Shown here: positions 1 through 9,640 of the stretch, one piece after another | Position numbering within the stretch: position 1 is the first letter of the stretch | How the letters are laid out: the number at the start of each line of letters is the position of its first letter | Origin: Sphingomonas glaciei | GTDB lineage: Bacteria > Pseudomonadota > Alphaproteobacteria > Sphingomonadales > Sphingomonadaceae | NCBI RefSeq assembly: GCF_023380025.1 | Contig: NZ_CP097253.1 | Location: 124,001-188,000 of the forward strand | Length of the DNA: 64,000 nucleotides | Direction: 5' to 3' | The notes under the pieces: model-generated | What the model was told of the DNA's origin: nothing | Database searches by the model: none | Seen by the model: the letters and a program-made list of their open reading frames with translations, nothing else | Translations under genes and position numbers: made by a program

Positions 1-941
1 TGGATGGCGATGGCGAACTGAATGAAGCCCTTGTAGCCGAAGTCGGTGTCGATCCCGTCGTCGTCGGCGCCGGTGATGACGATGTTGCGCATGTTGTGCG
101 AGCCGCCGAAGATCTCGACGCCGTCGTCACCGCTGTTGTGGATGTGCACGTTCTCGATCCGGGTGCCGGCACCGACGCCGCCCGTGGTCAGGCCCTGCAA
201 CTCGGCATTGGGCGAAGCGCTGAAGCCGGTGAAGCGGATCTGGACGAAGCGCAGCTGACCGCTGTTATCGTTGGGCAGGTTGCCACCATAGAGCGCCGGC
301 GAACCGGTGCCCTCGGCCTGCTGCTGGCATTGCGCTGAGCCGCCCGGGACGGCCGACAGGCAGTTGCTGATCGGCGCGCGGCCGAGCAGCTGGATGCCGC
401 CCCACTGGTTGGAACTGGTGTCGGTCGCGCGGCCCTCGAGATTGTCGAGGCTGGTGAAGATGATCGGCGCAGTGCTGCTGCCGACCGCATTGATCTGCGA
501 GCCGCGGTTGACGACCAGGAAGCTCGCCTGGCTTTGGCCGATGACGACCACGCCCGGGTCGATCGACAGAGTGGCCGACTGGCCGCCAGCTGCGGCGCCG
601 TCACCGCCGACGTCGGTGCCGACATCCACGCGGCCATCGATCGAGTAGAACAGGCCGGCGACCTTGGGCAGCGACAGCGCCGAAGCGATCCGCGCCGGGA
701 GGCCGCAGTTGCGGCGGTTGACCACCGGGTTGACGCCGCGGTCGACGGTTCCGGTGGGGCAGCTCGCAGCCGGGCCGGTGCTGACGGGAGGCGGCGTAGT
801 CGTGCCACCGCCATTGCCGCCGCCGCCGATGATCACGCCTTCGCCTGGGGAAGCGATGTCGTCCGCGCCGCCGCAGGCCGTCAGAACGCTTGCCGCAACA
901 CCGACCATCAACAGCCGGCGACCCACGTGCACCATCTTCAT
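1..941 (-). CDS. Surface or periplasmic lipoprotein, beta-helix-like (3' end outside window)
   Basis: The first 313 codons are visible; the gene runs off the left edge. The N-terminus is a lipoprotein signal: a basic start, a short hydrophobic run, and lipobox LTAC with the acylated Cys at about residue 23. A Gly/Thr/Pro-rich linker follows. The rest is rich in Gly, Asn and Asp with recurring beta-strand phrases (for example TRIENVHIHNSGDDG and HNMRNIVITGADDDGID), typical of a right-handed parallel beta-helix. Lipoproteins of this kind often sit beside TonB-dependent receptors in sphingomonads, but that neighbour would be outside the window. The start ATG was chosen for its signal peptide; a second in-frame ATG lies two codons later. 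Function is not known. Confidence 0.8.
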   Translation of the reverse strand, partial: MKMVHVGRRLLMVGVAASVLTACGGADDIASPGEGVIIGGGGNGGGTTTPPPVSTGPAASCPTGTVDRGVNPVVNRRNCGLPARIASALSLPKVAGLFYSIDGRVDVGTDVGGDGAAAGGQSATLSIDPGVVVIGQSQASFLVVNRGSQINAVGSSTAPIIFTSLDNLEGRATDTSSNQWGGIQLLGRAPISNCLSAVPGGSAQCQQQAEGTGSPALYGGNLPNDNSGQLRFVQIRFTGFSASPNAELQGLTTGGVGAGTRIENVHIHNSGDDGVEIFGGSHNMRNIVITGADDDGIDTDFGYKGFIQFAIAI

Positions 942-1167
942 TTCGATCCCCTTGGCATCATGTACTTTGATTATCGTAGGGACGCGTTGAACCGCTCCCC
1001 TTGCCCCGGACGGCTAGTGGGGACTCGCGACTCTCCAGTGTAGGAATCGTGACAGAAATTGGTCGGAGAGCGGTTTGAGACGAGCAGAGACATTGATTGC
1101 AGCAAGATGACAGTGATGTTACGCTTCGGCTTCAGTCCGGTGACAATACGCCGGGTAAGGAGTCATC

Positions 1168-1527
1168 ATGCACGCTCTCCTCTTCGCAGCGCTTCTCGCA
1201 GCAGGGTCGGCCGAGCCGGCGTCAGAAATCGATTACTCCTCCGGGGCTTTGGCTTACGAGGCGCTTGTCCGGGGTGACCTGACGCTCGCCGAACAGCAGC
1301 TCGCCGGTTCGCAGGCCGCCAATCGGACCGATGGGGCGTGGCTGCTCAACTACGGGCAATTGCTCGCCAGGCAGGGCCGCGTGAACGAGGCCCGCGAGGT
1401 GTTTCGGCGGGTCGCGCGCGCGCCTGCAAGCGAAATCGTTCTTGCTTCCGGTGAGGTGATGACTACCCGCGAAGTTTCGCGCATTGCGTCGCGTCGCCTG
1501 ACCCAACAAAGCCTCAGCGCCCGCTGA
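1168..1527 (+). CDS. Small exported TPR-like protein
   Basis: This 119-residue protein has a short hydrophobic N-terminus (MHALLFAALLAAGSAEP) that looks like a signal peptide. One or two helical-hairpin motifs of tetratricopeptide type follow (ALVRGDLTLAEQQLAGSQ, then LLARQGRVNEAREVFRRVA). A strong ribosome-binding site, TAAGGAG, lies just upstream of the ATG. It is divergent from the lipoprotein at the window start, with 226 bp between them that must hold both promoters. It probably acts as a periplasmic scaffold or adaptor, but no partner can be named. Confidence 0.7.
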   Translation: MHALLFAALLAAGSAEPASEIDYSSGALAYEALVRGDLTLAEQQLAGSQAANRTDGAWLLNYGQLLARQGRVNEAREVFRRVARAPASEIVLASGEVMTTREVSRIASRRLTQQSLSAR

Positions 1528-1653
1528 GCTTTCCAGGCGAGGCCCGAGCCGCCTCGCCGCCATCGGCTTAGGTCCTTGGTCCAGCCCGGGGAACAACTGC
1601 CCCGCCGGACCCGTTTCGTTCGCATATCCTATTGATCTGCGAGCAATACAGCC

Positions 1654-2553
1654 ATGGCCACGCGCTTCCGCTCGACCCTGTCCGGGTCGCAATTCTTCAA
1701 CGACGTCTTCCAGCGTGCACTCAGCCACTGGAACCACGACCGGCTTGCCCCGAGCTTTCCGGGAGCCGCGACCGCTTCGCGGATCGACCGCGACGCGCGG
1801 ATGATGCGGCTGGAGCTGGGCTTCCTCGAGGAGATGCGCGCCGAAGTGGCGGACGAGGCGGCGAAGGCGCCGACCGATCCCGACGGCTTCATTGCCTGGT
1901 TCGAAGGGCTGGAGGCGACCGGCCCCGGTCAGCACCATCCGCTATTCGACTGGCTGGAAACCGAAGCCGACCTCGACGACCTCAAGCTGTTCTTGACTCA
2001 GGAAGCGGCGGGGGAGGCCGGGTTCGACGATCTCGTCGCGATGACCCAGGTCCGTCTGCCCGACCGGCCCAAGATGGAGCTGGCCCGCAACTATTGGGAC
2101 GAAATGGGACGCGGCAATCCTAAGGGCATGCACGGCCCGATGCTTCATTTCGTGGTCGAGGCGTTGGGTCTGAAGCCGTCCATCGACACCACGTGCTGGG
2201 AAAGCCTGGCGCTTGCTAATGCGATGACGGCGATGGCCGCCAACCGCAATTATGCTTGGCATAGCGTGGGAGCGCTCGGGGTGATCGAACTCACTGCCCC
2301 GGCCCGCTCGGCAGCCACCTCGCGGACCATGCGCAGACTCGGCTTCGACGCCAAGCTGCGCCGTTACTTCGACCTCCACGCCGTGCTCGACATCAAGCAT
2401 AGCGAGGAGTGGAACAAGGAAGCGATCCGCCCGGCGATCGAGGACCGGGCCGAAGGGCCCGCGCGTGCGCGGGCGATGGCCGAGGGCGCGCTGATGCGGC
2501 TGAAGTGCGGCGAGCGCTGCTTCGACTGTTACCGGGAGCTGCTTGGCGCCTGA
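1654..2553 (+). CDS. Iron-containing redox enzyme of the haem-oxygenase-like fold
   Basis: This 299-residue, all-helical protein has the spacing of metal ligands expected for haem-oxygenase-like diiron oxidases and related iron-containing redox enzymes. The candidates are Glu/His in YWDEMGRGNPKGMH, and Asp/His/Glu in HAVLDIKHSEEW near residue 250. A Cys pair close to the C-terminus (GERCFDCYREL) is notable. It is cytoplasmic, with no signal or membrane segment. The substrate cannot be read from sequence; known relatives cleave C-C or C-N bonds or oxidise amines. It lies 56 bp upstream of a methyltransferase on the same strand, so the two may be cotranscribed. Confidence 0.7.
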   Translation: MATRFRSTLSGSQFFNDVFQRALSHWNHDRLAPSFPGAATASRIDRDARMMRLELGFLEEMRAEVADEAAKAPTDPDGFIAWFEGLEATGPGQHHPLFDWLETEADLDDLKLFLTQEAAGEAGFDDLVAMTQVRLPDRPKMELARNYWDEMGRGNPKGMHGPMLHFVVEALGLKPSIDTTCWESLALANAMTAMAANRNYAWHSVGALGVIELTAPARSAATSRTMRRLGFDAKLRRYFDLHAVLDIKHSEEWNKEAIRPAIEDRAEGPARARAMAEGALMRLKCGERCFDCYRELLGA

Positions 2554-2609
2554 CCGACGGAGGGTTGCGGCGCTTGTCTTGTGACCAGCCCCTGCTACCC
2601 GCGTCGCCC

Positions 2610-3539
2610 ATGACCTTTTCCCCCGAACCGCTCGCCGCTTTGCTCCAGGCTCTCGACCAGGAAGGCTATGCCTTCACCACCGTCACCCCGGCGACGCACC
2701 ACCGGGTGCTGGCGCGGCGTCCCGGGGAGGCGGCGCGCGACCTGCGCGACATCTTCGGCTGGAGCCTGTCCTTCACCCGCGACACCCTCCCGGCCGACCT
2801 GCTCGACCTGCTGCGCGAAGGCGGCGCGCTCGAGGAGCGCAACGGCGTCCTGCGCAGCCTGGTCCGGGTGTCGTCCCTCTCCGGGCGGCTGTTCCTTCAT
2901 TCGGCCTTTCCGACCGACGCTGCCGACAGCGTGTTCTTCGGTCCCGACACGTATCGCTTCGGCCGCTTCGTCGAGGCCAGCGCCGAGAATCTCGAGACGC
3001 CCAACCATCTGGTCGACCTTGGGGCGGGCGCCGGGCCGGGTGGGATCAGCGCGGCGGGGCTGCTCGAGCCCGAGCGGATCAGTCTGGTCGACATCAACCC
3101 CCAGGCCCTGTCACTCGCCTGCGCCAACGCACTGGCCGCGGGACTTGAGGTCGAAACGGTCGACGGCGGGCTCGAAGGAGTGACCGGCGACATCGACCTG
3201 ATCATCGCCAACCCGCCCTTCATCGCCGATGCCAAGGGCCGCGACTACCGAGACGGCGGCGAGATGCTGGGCGCCGGCCTGTCGCTCGACTGGGCGCGCC
3301 AGTCGCTCGAACGGCTGAGCCCTGGCGGGACCATGCTGCTGTATACCGGCAGCCCGATCGTCGCGGGTGAAGACCGGTTGCTCTCGGCCCTGGCGGAGCT
3401 GGCCGAGGAAGCCGACGCCAGCCTGCGCTACGAAGAACTCGATCCCGACATCTTCGGGGAGGAACTGGATCAGCCCGCTTATGCCGAGGCCGGCGCCGAA
3501 CGTATCGCCGCGGTGGGGGCGGTGTTGACCAAGGGCTAG
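2610..3539 (+). CDS. Class I SAM-dependent methyltransferase (HemK/PrmC-like catalytic motif)
   Basis: This 309-residue protein has an N-terminal helical/beta domain of about 130 residues, then a Rossmann methyltransferase domain. The SAM-binding glycine motif is LVDLGAGAGPGG and the acidic motif is ISLVDINPQAL. The catalytic ANPPF tetrad matches N5-glutamine, adenine or guanine-N2 methyltransferases. The substrate could be a protein Gln or an rRNA base and cannot be decided here. The ATG at 2610 is preferred over longer in-frame starts, which would run into the upstream gene. Its TAG stop shares the palindrome CTAG with the stop of the converging histidine kinase, a four-base tail-to-tail overlap. 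Confidence 0.75.
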   Translation: MTFSPEPLAALLQALDQEGYAFTTVTPATHHRVLARRPGEAARDLRDIFGWSLSFTRDTLPADLLDLLREGGALEERNGVLRSLVRVSSLSGRLFLHSAFPTDAADSVFFGPDTYRFGRFVEASAENLETPNHLVDLGAGAGPGGISAAGLLEPERISLVDINPQALSLACANALAAGLEVETVDGGLEGVTGDIDLIIANPPFIADAKGRDYRDGGEMLGAGLSLDWARQSLERLSPGGTMLLYTGSPIVAGEDRLLSALAELAEEADASLRYEELDPDIFGEELDQPAYAEAGAERIAAVGAVLTKG

Positions 3540-4573
3540 GCGGCGAGGAGCGGCAGTTCGAAGCGGGCGAGGGCGCCGCGACCAGCGGCCGAAGTCAGCG
3601 AGTAGTTGCCGCCGATCTGCCCCGCCAGCATGGTCGCGATCCGGAGGCCCAGGCTGCCGCTCTGCTCAAGGGCGAAGCCATCCGGCAGGCCCACGCCATT
3701 ATCCTCGATCTCGACCGCGAGCCGTTGCCGCTGAAGCCCGTGGCCGAGGCGGATCTCAAGCCGGGCATCCTCCTGTCCTGGGGCGAAGCCATGCTCGATC
3801 GCGTTGGCAATGCTTTCGGCGACGATCAGCGCCAGCGGAATGGCGGCTTCGGGCCCGATCCGTGCGTCACTGGTGGAGATCACCTCGTGACGGATCTTCA
3901 TGGTAGTGCTCGACTCGATGACGTCGCGCGCCAATTGGTCAAGGAAGGAGCCGAGCGCCTGGTCGCCTCCTGCCGGATCGTAGAGCCGGCGACTGATCCT
4001 GCCGATCGTCTGAAGGCGACGCGCTGCTTCGTCCAGGGCAGACTTGGCGCTCTCGTCGGCAATCTGGCGCCGCTGCAACGTCAGCAACGCGGCGACCATC
4101 TGCAGATTGTTGGACACGCGGTGCTGGAGTTCGCGAAACAGCAGTTCCCGCGTCTGGGCGAGCCGGGCATTGGCCTCGCGTTCGACCACCAGCAGGCGAT
4201 TGGACCGCTGCATCCAGTGTACCAGGGCGATCTCAGTGCCGGTGATGAATGCGTAAAAGGCCAGGGCGATCGCGCTGTTGTGGGTCAGCGAGAAATTGCT
4301 GCCCGGAGTCAGGAACCAGTACCAGCTCGCAAGGCCGCCGAGCAGCGCGGCAAGCACGCCGGCCCGCAGCCCGAGCGTGAATGCGACCAGCAGAACGACC
4401 GGGAAGTAGGTGAGGAAGGGAAAGCCCGGGGGGAGTTGATCGTCGATCGTCAGGCGAACCAGCGTTGCAATCGCTATACCCGCAAGCGCCGCGAGCAGAT
4501 CGGCGACGAAGCTCAGCTTGGCAAGAGGGTAACGTTCGGTCCAGCGACTTCGAGAAGGGAACGCACCTGTCAC
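3536..4573 (-). CDS. Membrane-anchored sensor histidine kinase (HWE/HisKA_2 type)
   Basis: The 345-residue kinase begins with a KdpD-like DUF4118 membrane block of about three to four helices (roughly residues 15-110). A dimerisation/phosphoacceptor segment follows with ELQHRVSNNLQ, the HisKA_2/HWE pattern, where His is the phosphate acceptor. The ATP-binding domain has ESIANAIEHGF (N box) and EDNGVGLPDGF (G1). Such kinases usually feed single-domain regulators or the PhyR general stress pathway in alphaproteobacteria; no response regulator is adjacent. I place the start at the GTG at 4573, which has AGGACAG upstream. The longer ATG at 4618 sits against a strong hairpin and has no ribosome-binding site. 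Confidence 0.85.
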   Translation of the reverse strand: MTGAFPSRSRWTERYPLAKLSFVADLLAALAGIAIATLVRLTIDDQLPPGFPFLTYFPVVLLVAFTLGLRAGVLAALLGGLASWYWFLTPGSNFSLTHNSAIALAFYAFITGTEIALVHWMQRSNRLLVVEREANARLAQTRELLFRELQHRVSNNLQMVAALLTLQRRQIADESAKSALDEAARRLQTIGRISRRLYDPAGGDQALGSFLDQLARDVIESSTTMKIRHEVISTSDARIGPEAAIPLALIVAESIANAIEHGFAPGQEDARLEIRLGHGLQRQRLAVEIEDNGVGLPDGFALEQSGSLGLRIATMLAGQIGGNYSLTSAAGRGALARFELPLLAA

Positions 4574-4621
4574 GATCGCTGTCCTAGCGTTCAGGCGCAA
4601 AAATCGAAGCTGCGACATGAC

Positions 4622-4653
4622 AAAGGCCCCGCGGATCGCTCCGCGAGGCCTTT
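4622..4653 (-). terminator. Hairpin terminator downstream of pnp
   Basis: Arms AAAGGCC plus CGCGGA (4622-4635) pair with TCCGCG plus GGCCTTT (4640-4653), giving 13 pairs with one mismatch and a four-base loop. It lies 51 bp after the pnp stop. Short T tracts follow on both strands, so it may also work in the other direction. Confidence 0.65.
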
Positions 4654-4703
4654 GGTTTTGGCTTGGACTTCAATGGCTTTCCCTGACCGAGCAGGGAATG
4701 GCC

Positions 4704-7103
4704 TTAGTCGTCGTTGTTGTTGCCGCCGGTCAGGAAGGCCGGAGCGAACTCGGGCGCGGGGCCGTTGTCGTCGCGGCCGCCTTCACGGCGCGGGCCGCGA
4801 TCGCCCCGACCTTCGCCGCCACGACCTTCGCCGCGCGGACCACGGTCGCTGCCGCCATCACGGCCGCCACGATCGCCGCCGTCACGACGCGGGCCACGGC
4901 CCTCGCGGTGACGATCGCCACCACGGCCACCCTCACGGGGGCCACGATCGCCGCGCGGACCACGGTCGCCGCCTTCACGCGGCTCGCGCGGGGGACGGGT
5001 GTCCTCCAGCTCGGCGCCGGTTTCCTGGTCGACGACGCGCATCGACAGGCGGACCTTGCCGCGGTTGTCGACCTCGAGCAGCTTGACCTTCACTTCCTGG
5101 CCTTCGGTCAGGATGTCGCGGACATTCTCGACGCGCTCGTTCTTGATTTCCGACACGTGCACCAGGCCATCCTTGCCGGGCATGAAGGTCACGAACGCGC
5201 CGAAATCGACGATGCTGGCGACCTTGCCGGTGTAGATGGTGCCGGGCTCCGGCTCCTGGGTGATGCCCTGGATCCACTGACGGGCGGCTTCGATCTGCGT
5301 CACGTCGGACGAGCTGATCTTGATCAGGCCCTCGTCGTCGATGTCGACCTTAGCGCCGGTGGTGGCGACGATCTCGCGGATCACCTTGCCGCCAGTGCCG
5401 ATCACTTCGCGGATCTTGTCCTTGGGGATCTGCATGGTCTCGATGCGCGGGGCGTGAGCCGAAAGCTCGCCGCGCGTGCTGTCGAGCGCCTTGGCCATTT
5501 CGCCGAGGATGTGCGCGCGGCCTTCCTTGGCCTGGGCCAGGGCGACCTGCATGATCTCCTTGGTGATACCGGCGACCTTGATGTCCATCTGCATCGTGGT
5601 GATGCCCTGGTCGGTGCCGGCGACCTTGAAGTCCATGTCGCCGAGGTGATCTTCGTCGCCGAGGATGTCGCTGATCACCGCGAACTTCTCACCCTCGAGG
5701 ATGAGGCCCATGGCGATGCCCGCGACCGGACGCGCCAGCGGAACGCCGGCGTCCATCATCGACAGCGAACCGCCGCAGACGGTGGCCATCGACGAGGAGC
5801 CGTTGCTCTCGGTGATGTCGCTGAGGACGCGGATGGTGTACGGGAACTCCTCCGTCGTCGGGAGCACCGGGTGAAGCGCGCGCCAGGCGAGCTTGCCGTG
5901 ACCGACTTCGCGGCGGCCCGGCGCACCGAAGCGGCCGACTTCGCCGACCGAGTAGGGCGGGAAGTTATAGTGCAGCATGAAGCGCTGGTAGGAGAGGCCC
6001 TCCAGACCGTCGATCATCTGCTCGGCGTCCTTGGTGCCCAGCGTGGTGGTGCAGATCGCCTGCGTTTCGCCGCGAGTGAACAGCGCCGAACCATGGGTAC
6101 GCGGCAGGAAGCCAACCATCGCCTCGATCGGACGGACAGTGGTGGTGTTGCGGCCGTCGATGCGGCGGCCTTCCTCGAGGATGGCGGTGCGGACGATGTC
6201 CGCTTCCAGCACCTTGACGAGCTTGGCGGCGACGAGCTGCTCCTGCGGCTCGGCGTCGGCGAAGGCTTCCTTGGCCTTGGCGCGGGCGGCATTGATGAGG
6301 TCCGAACGCTCGCCCTTGGCGGTAACCTTGTAGGCCGCCGCGATGTCGGCGCCGATCAGCTCCTTGAGCTTGGCCTTGGTGGCGGCCTTGTCGTCGGCCT
6401 GCTTCAGGTCCCACGGGTCCTTGGCGGCCTTTTCGGCGAGGTCGCAGATCGCATTGACGACCTTCTTCGAGGCTTCGTGTGCGAATACGACGGCGCCGAG
6501 CATGACCTCTTCCGACAGCTCTTTGGCTTCGGATTCGACCATCATCACGGCATTGCCGGTGGCGGCGACGACGAGGTCGAGCTCGCCGGTCTTCACCTGC
6601 TCCTGGGTCGGATTGAGGATATATTCGCCGTCGATGTAGCCGACGCGGGCGGCGCCGATCGGGCCCATGAAGGGAACGCCGCTGATGGTCAGCGCGGCCG
6701 AAGCGGCGCACATCGCGACCATATCGGGCTCATTCTCGCCGTCGTAGGAAAGGACCTGCGCGATCACGAGCACTTCGTTGTAGAAGCCCTCGGGGAACAG
6801 CGGGCGGATCGGGCGATCGATGAGACGGCTGGTCAGCGTCTCCTTTTCGGTCGCGCCGCGCTCACGCTTGAAGAAGCCGCCCGGGATGCGGCCGGCTGCG
6901 GAGAACTTCTCCTGATAGTGAACGGTCAGCGGGAAGAAGTCCTGGCCGGGCTTCACGCTCTTGGCGGCGGTGACGGCACACAGGACGACGGTTTCGCCCA
7001 TGGTGGCGAGCACGGCGCCATCGGCCTGGCGGGCGATACGCCCGGTCTCGAGCTTGAGCGTCTTGCCGCCGAGATCGACTTCTACGGTGTTGATATTGAA
7101 CAT
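4704..7103 (-). CDS. pnp: Polyribonucleotide nucleotidyltransferase (PNPase)
   Basis: The 799-residue enzyme phosphorolytically degrades RNA 3'-to-5' and is a core degradosome component. It shows two RNase PH-like domains separated by a helical domain, with the family signature around [20 protein letters not shown] at the start and [10 protein letters not shown] in the second core. The KH motif (IRETIG-like, here [15 protein letters not shown]) and an S1 domain ([13 protein letters not shown]) follow. The last roughly 100 residues are an Arg/Gly/Asp-rich tail ending in DD. The start at 7103 has a good AGGA site; upstream codons in the open frame overlap the terminator region. It follows rpsO, as in most proteobacteria. 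Confidence 0.97.
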   Translation of the reverse strand: MFNINTVEVDLGGKTLKLETGRIARQADGAVLATMGETVVLCAVTAAKSVKPGQDFFPLTVHYQEKFSAAGRIPGGFFKRERGATEKETLTSRLIDRPIRPLFPEGFYNEVLVIAQVLSYDGENEPDMVAMCAASAALTISGVPFMGPIGAARVGYIDGEYILNPTQEQVKTGELDLVVAATGNAVMMVESEAKELSEEVMLGAVVFAHEASKKVVNAICDLAEKAAKDPWDLKQADDKAATKAKLKELIGADIAAAYKVTAKGERSDLINAARAKAKEAFADAEPQEQLVAAKLVKVLEADIVRTAILEEGRRIDGRNTTTVRPIEAMVGFLPRTHGSALFTRGETQAICTTTLGTKDAEQMIDGLEGLSYQRFMLHYNFPPYSVGEVGRFGAPGRREVGHGKLAWRALHPVLPTTEEFPYTIRVLSDITESNGSSSMATVCGGSLSMMDAGVPLARPVAGIAMGLILEGEKFAVISDILGDEDHLGDMDFKVAGTDQGITTMQMDIKVAGITKEIMQVALAQAKEGRAHILGEMAKALDSTRGELSAHAPRIETMQIPKDKIREVIGTGGKVIREIVATTGAKVDIDDEGLIKISSSDVTQIEAARQWIQGITQEPEPGTIYTGKVASIVDFGAFVTFMPGKDGLVHVSEIKNERVENVRDILTEGQEVKVKLLEVDNRGKVRLSMRVVDQETGAELEDTRPPREPREGGDRGPRGDRGPREGGRGGDRHREGRGPRRDGGDRGGRDGGSDRGPRGEGRGGEGRGDRGPRREGGRDDNGPAPEFAPAFLTGGNNNDD

Positions 7104-7231
7104 CTGATTTCCTTTGGCCCACCGCCGGATGCGGGGGGCTTCGTACATGTGGCGGGCAATCCGGCCTGCCAGCGGGTGGAGCGTTCGTTTAAGCTCCTGG
7201 GCTGCCTGCCGAATTGCGGGCGGCCCATAAG

Positions 7232-7259
7232 CGAAGGGCGCCGCGATGGGCGCCCTTCG
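7232..7259 (-). terminator. Hairpin between rpsO and pnp
   Basis: A perfect 11-bp inverted repeat (CGAAGGGCGCC / GGCGCCCTTCG, six-base loop) lies 7 bp after the rpsO stop and about 130 bp before pnp. In other bacteria the rpsO-pnp spacer carries an attenuating terminator and an RNase III processing hairpin. The T tract here is weak (CTTAT), so it may attenuate or act as a processing site rather than terminate fully. Confidence 0.6.
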
Positions 7260-7266
7260 AAATTCG

Positions 7267-7536
7267 TTACTTGCGGAGGCCGAGGCGACCGATCAGATCG
7301 GTGTAGCGCTGGGCGTCTTCCTTCTTGAGGTAGGCCAGCAGCGAACGGCGCTTGTTGACCATCATCAGCAGCCCGCGGCGGCTGTGATTGTCCTTGGCGT
7401 GGCTCTTGAAGTGGTCGGTCAGGGTCTGGATCCGGGTGGTCAGGATGGCGACCTGAACCTCGGGCGAGCCCGTGTCATTCTCGTCGCGGCGATATTCGCT
7501 GATCACTTCGGCCTTGCGCTCTGCGGTAATCGACAT
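7267..7536 (-). CDS. rpsO: 30S ribosomal protein S15
   Basis: This 89-residue protein binds 16S rRNA in the platform of the small subunit. The family signature is plain: [10 protein letters not shown] near residue 22, then [22 protein letters not shown]. The ATG at 7536 gives the usual length. Its ribosome-binding site AGGAG overlaps the truB stop codon (10 bp spacing), which suggests translational coupling to truB. Confidence 0.98.
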   Translation of the reverse strand: MSITAERKAEVISEYRRDENDTGSPEVQVAILTTRIQTLTDHFKSHAKDNHSRRGLLMMVNKRRSLLAYLKKEDAQRYTDLIGRLGLRK

Positions 7537-7546
7537 CGTGTTACTC

Positions 7547-8443
7547 CTATTCCTGAAGGTTGAACCCGCGAACGACCCGGTCCCCTTCGACCAGCGCGAC
7601 GGGGGTAAGCCCATCGACGGCGAGGTGGAGACCGCCCGAGCGCGGAACCCGGGAAAGCCGCTGTCCGAACCGGAGCAAGCGGGCTTCTTCGGGGGTGACG
7701 GGAAAGGCCGGGATGTCGTCCAGCCCTGCTTGCAATGGCAGAAGTGCCCCGTCGAGCGTGCGCGCCTTAGCGCAATCACCCAGAAAGTCCAGCGATATCG
7801 CCTGACCAAGGGCGAACGGACCAGCCCGCGTGCGGCGGAGCATGGTGACATGCCCGACCGTGCCCAGTGCCAGCGCGACGTCGCACGCGAGGCTGCGGAT
7901 GTAGGTGCCTTTCGAGACGGTGGCGGAAAGGGTGACCTCCTCTAATTGCCCGTCCTTGCCACCGATGATCTCGAGCGAGTGAATGGTCACGGCGCGGCTC
8001 TTGAGTTCGACCTCCTCTCCGGCGCGCGCCAGGTCGTAGGCGCGCTGGCCGTCGACCTTGAGCGCCGAATAGGCGGGCGGCACCTGGCTGATCGGGCCGG
8101 TGAAGGCGGGCAGGGCGGCCGCGACCTCGGCCAGGGTCGGGCGGATCGGGCTGCTGGCGATCTCCTTGCCTTCGAGGTCCAGCGTATCGGTCTGCGACCC
8201 GAAGCGGACGGTGAAGTCATACGCCTTGACCGCGTCGAGCATCCGCCCGGCAAGCTTGGTCGCCTCGCCCAGCGCGATCGGCAGGACGCCGGTAGCCAAC
8301 GGGTCGAGGGTGCCGCCATGGCCGACCTTGGTCTTCGCCTCGCCCGCTTCGCGCAGCGCACGCTTGACCGCGCTGACTGCCTGGGTGGAGCCGAGGCCGA
8401 GGGGCTTGTCGAGGATGATCCAGCCCGACAGGGGCCGGGTCAC
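7547..8443 (-). CDS. truB: tRNA pseudouridine(55) synthase
   Basis: TruB converts U55 in the T-loop of tRNAs to pseudouridine. The 298-residue protein has the catalytic motif [16 protein letters not shown], with the essential Asp, near residue 45. The second signature [13 protein letters not shown] lies near residue 180, and a C-terminal PUA-like domain follows. The GTG start at 8443 is supported by a GTGA overlap with the tdk stop and by the conserved opening [14 protein letters not shown]. Confidence 0.96.
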   Translation of the reverse strand: MTRPLSGWIILDKPLGLGSTQAVSAVKRALREAGEAKTKVGHGGTLDPLATGVLPIALGEATKLAGRMLDAVKAYDFTVRFGSQTDTLDLEGKEIASSPIRPTLAEVAAALPAFTGPISQVPPAYSALKVDGQRAYDLARAGEEVELKSRAVTIHSLEIIGGKDGQLEEVTLSATVSKGTYIRSLACDVALALGTVGHVTMLRRTRAGPFALGQAISLDFLGDCAKARTLDGALLPLQAGLDDIPAFPVTPEEARLLRFGQRLSRVPRSGGLHLAVDGLTPVALVEGDRVVRGFNLQE

Positions 8444-9051
8444 GCCGCCGATCCGGACGGATGCGCTTCCTCGGCCGAGCGGAGCCGCGCGAAGAAATGG
8501 CGGCGGCAAAGCGCGACATAGCGGTCGTTGCCGCCGATCTCGGTCTGCTGGCCCTGCGCCACCGCGCGGCCCTCGGCATCGACCCGCAAATTCATGGTCG
8601 CCTTGCGACCGCACTCGCACACCGCCTTCAGCTCGACCAGCGCATCGGCCAGCGCCAGCAGCGTCGCACTGCCGGGGAATAGCGCCCCGCGGAAATCGGT
8701 GCGCAGGCCATAGCAGAGCACGGGCAGGTCCATCTCGTCGGCCAACCGGCACAATTGCAACACCTGGGCTTCGGTCAGGAACTGGGCTTCATCGACCAGC
8801 ACGCAATGAAGGCGTCGCCGGCTGAGCTCGGCGCCGACGGTCTCCAGCAGGTCGGTGGTCGGGTCGAAGGAATGAGCGTCAGCGCCAATCTCCAGCCGTG
8901 AGGAGATGCGGCCTTCGCCGGCGCGATCGTCCAGCGCCGCGGTCCACAGCATCGTCTCCATGCCGCGCTCTCGATAGTTGAAGTCCGCCTGCAGCAGCGT
9001 GGTCGACTTGCCCGCGTTCATCGCGGCATAATAGAAATAGAGCTTGGCCAT
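8440..9051 (-). CDS. tdk: Thymidine kinase
   Basis: This cytosolic type II thymidine kinase phosphorylates thymidine with ATP in pyrimidine salvage. The 203-residue protein has P-loop NAGKSTTLL near residue 12, the DEAQF Walker B-like motif near residue 88, and the lasso/zinc region starting CECGRKA with a later Cys/His pair (LCRRHF). It overlaps truB by four bases (GTGA), so both are probably on one transcript. Its position between the rbfA and truB blocks is not the ancestral operon arrangement. Confidence 0.95.
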   Translation of the reverse strand: MAKLYFYYAAMNAGKSTTLLQADFNYRERGMETMLWTAALDDRAGEGRISSRLEIGADAHSFDPTTDLLETVGAELSRRRLHCVLVDEAQFLTEAQVLQLCRLADEMDLPVLCYGLRTDFRGALFPGSATLLALADALVELKAVCECGRKATMNLRVDAEGRAVAQGQQTEIGGNDRYVALCRRHFFARLRSAEEAHPSGSAA

Positions 9052-9089
9052 GTGCGGCAAGCGCTTAGCGCGGATGGCGAGCGGGAGCC

Positions 9090-9119
9090 AATGTCCGCTT
9101 ACGACCCATTGCGGACATT
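9090..9119. repeat. Dispersed palindromic repeat, copy A
   Basis: AATGTCCGC (9090-9098) and GCGGACATT (9111-9119) form a perfect 9-bp stem around a 12-base loop containing ACCCATT. It shares the GCGGAC arm and the ACCCATT loop with copies near 9.6 and 10.1 kb. It lies in the short gap between tdk and the NUDIX gene. Confidence 0.7.
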
Positions 9120-9136
9120 TCACTTTTGAAGACCGA

Positions 9137-9538
9137 TCACTGCGGCACCGAGCGTCGGATGAAGTCCAGCGCCTCCTGGTATCGAGGGTGCCAGTCGCCA
9201 TTGAGGTCCTCGGCCAAAGGGTGCCAAAAGAAAGCGAAAACATGATTGAAGTCGTCATGCGTCTGGTGCGCCCATTGGTCGGGAAGGCTATCGATCTTGA
9301 TTGCGAAGAAGTGCCATACGGCCGCCCCGATTGGTGCTTGGCCGAGATCGCATAGGCCGGACACAATGATGATGCCGCTCTCCTCCGCAAGCTCCCGAAG
9401 CGCAGCGACAGATGCGGCCTCACCTCCCTCGATGCTTCCCTTCACGAACTGCTTGCCTGCAGTCGGGTGCCGGAACGCCAAGAGTTCGGCGGCTCCACTC
9501 GATGTGCGAAACACCACTGGGCAGACTTTACACGCCAT
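9137..9538 (-). CDS. NUDIX hydrolase
   Basis: The 133-residue protein carries a complete Nudix box, starting at GSIEGGE and ending RELAEESG. This binds divalent metal and hydrolyses nucleoside-diphosphate-linked substrates. The substrate (oxidised nucleotide, NDP-sugar or other) cannot be deduced. The ATG at 9538 has CGGAAG upstream. The frame stays open for 26 more codons into repeat copy B, but that part (beginning MGGKQTV) is translated repeat and is probably not expressed. Codon use and base composition look less GC-rich than in the flanking core genes, consistent with a recent arrival. Confidence 0.8.
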   Translation of the reverse strand: MACKVCPVVFRTSSGAAELLAFRHPTAGKQFVKGSIEGGEAASVAALRELAEESGIIIVSGLCDLGQAPIGAAVWHFFAIKIDSLPDQWAHQTHDDFNHVFAFFWHPLAEDLNGDWHPRYQEALDFIRRSVPQ

Positions 9539-9599
9539 TAGGCAATCTTCCGCTCTGTCGCACCCGAACGCAACGCCCTCTTTCCACTTAAAGCGGACA

Positions 9600-9623
9600 G
9601 TCTGCTTTCCACCCATTGCGGAC
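9600..9623. repeat. Dispersed palindromic repeat, copy B
   Basis: GTCTGC (9600-9605) and GCGGAC (9618-9623) flank TTTCCACCCATT. It has the same loop sequence as copy C, with one substitution in the left arm. It lies between the NUDIX gene and the small exported protein gene. Confidence 0.65.
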
Positions 9624-9640
9624 CTTAGTGTCGAAGCTGT

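Noticed and set aside
4616..4618. ATG at 4618 as histidine kinase start
   Set aside because: It lies 3 bp from a strong hairpin and has no ribosome-binding site; GTG at 4573 has AGGACAG and matches the family N-terminus.
4617..7328. Very long plus-strand open frame (about 900 codons) opposite pnp
   Set aside because: It is a high-GC antisense shadow of pnp: low-complexity, Val/Asp/Leu/His-rich, no domain, and exactly mirrors a well-established gene.
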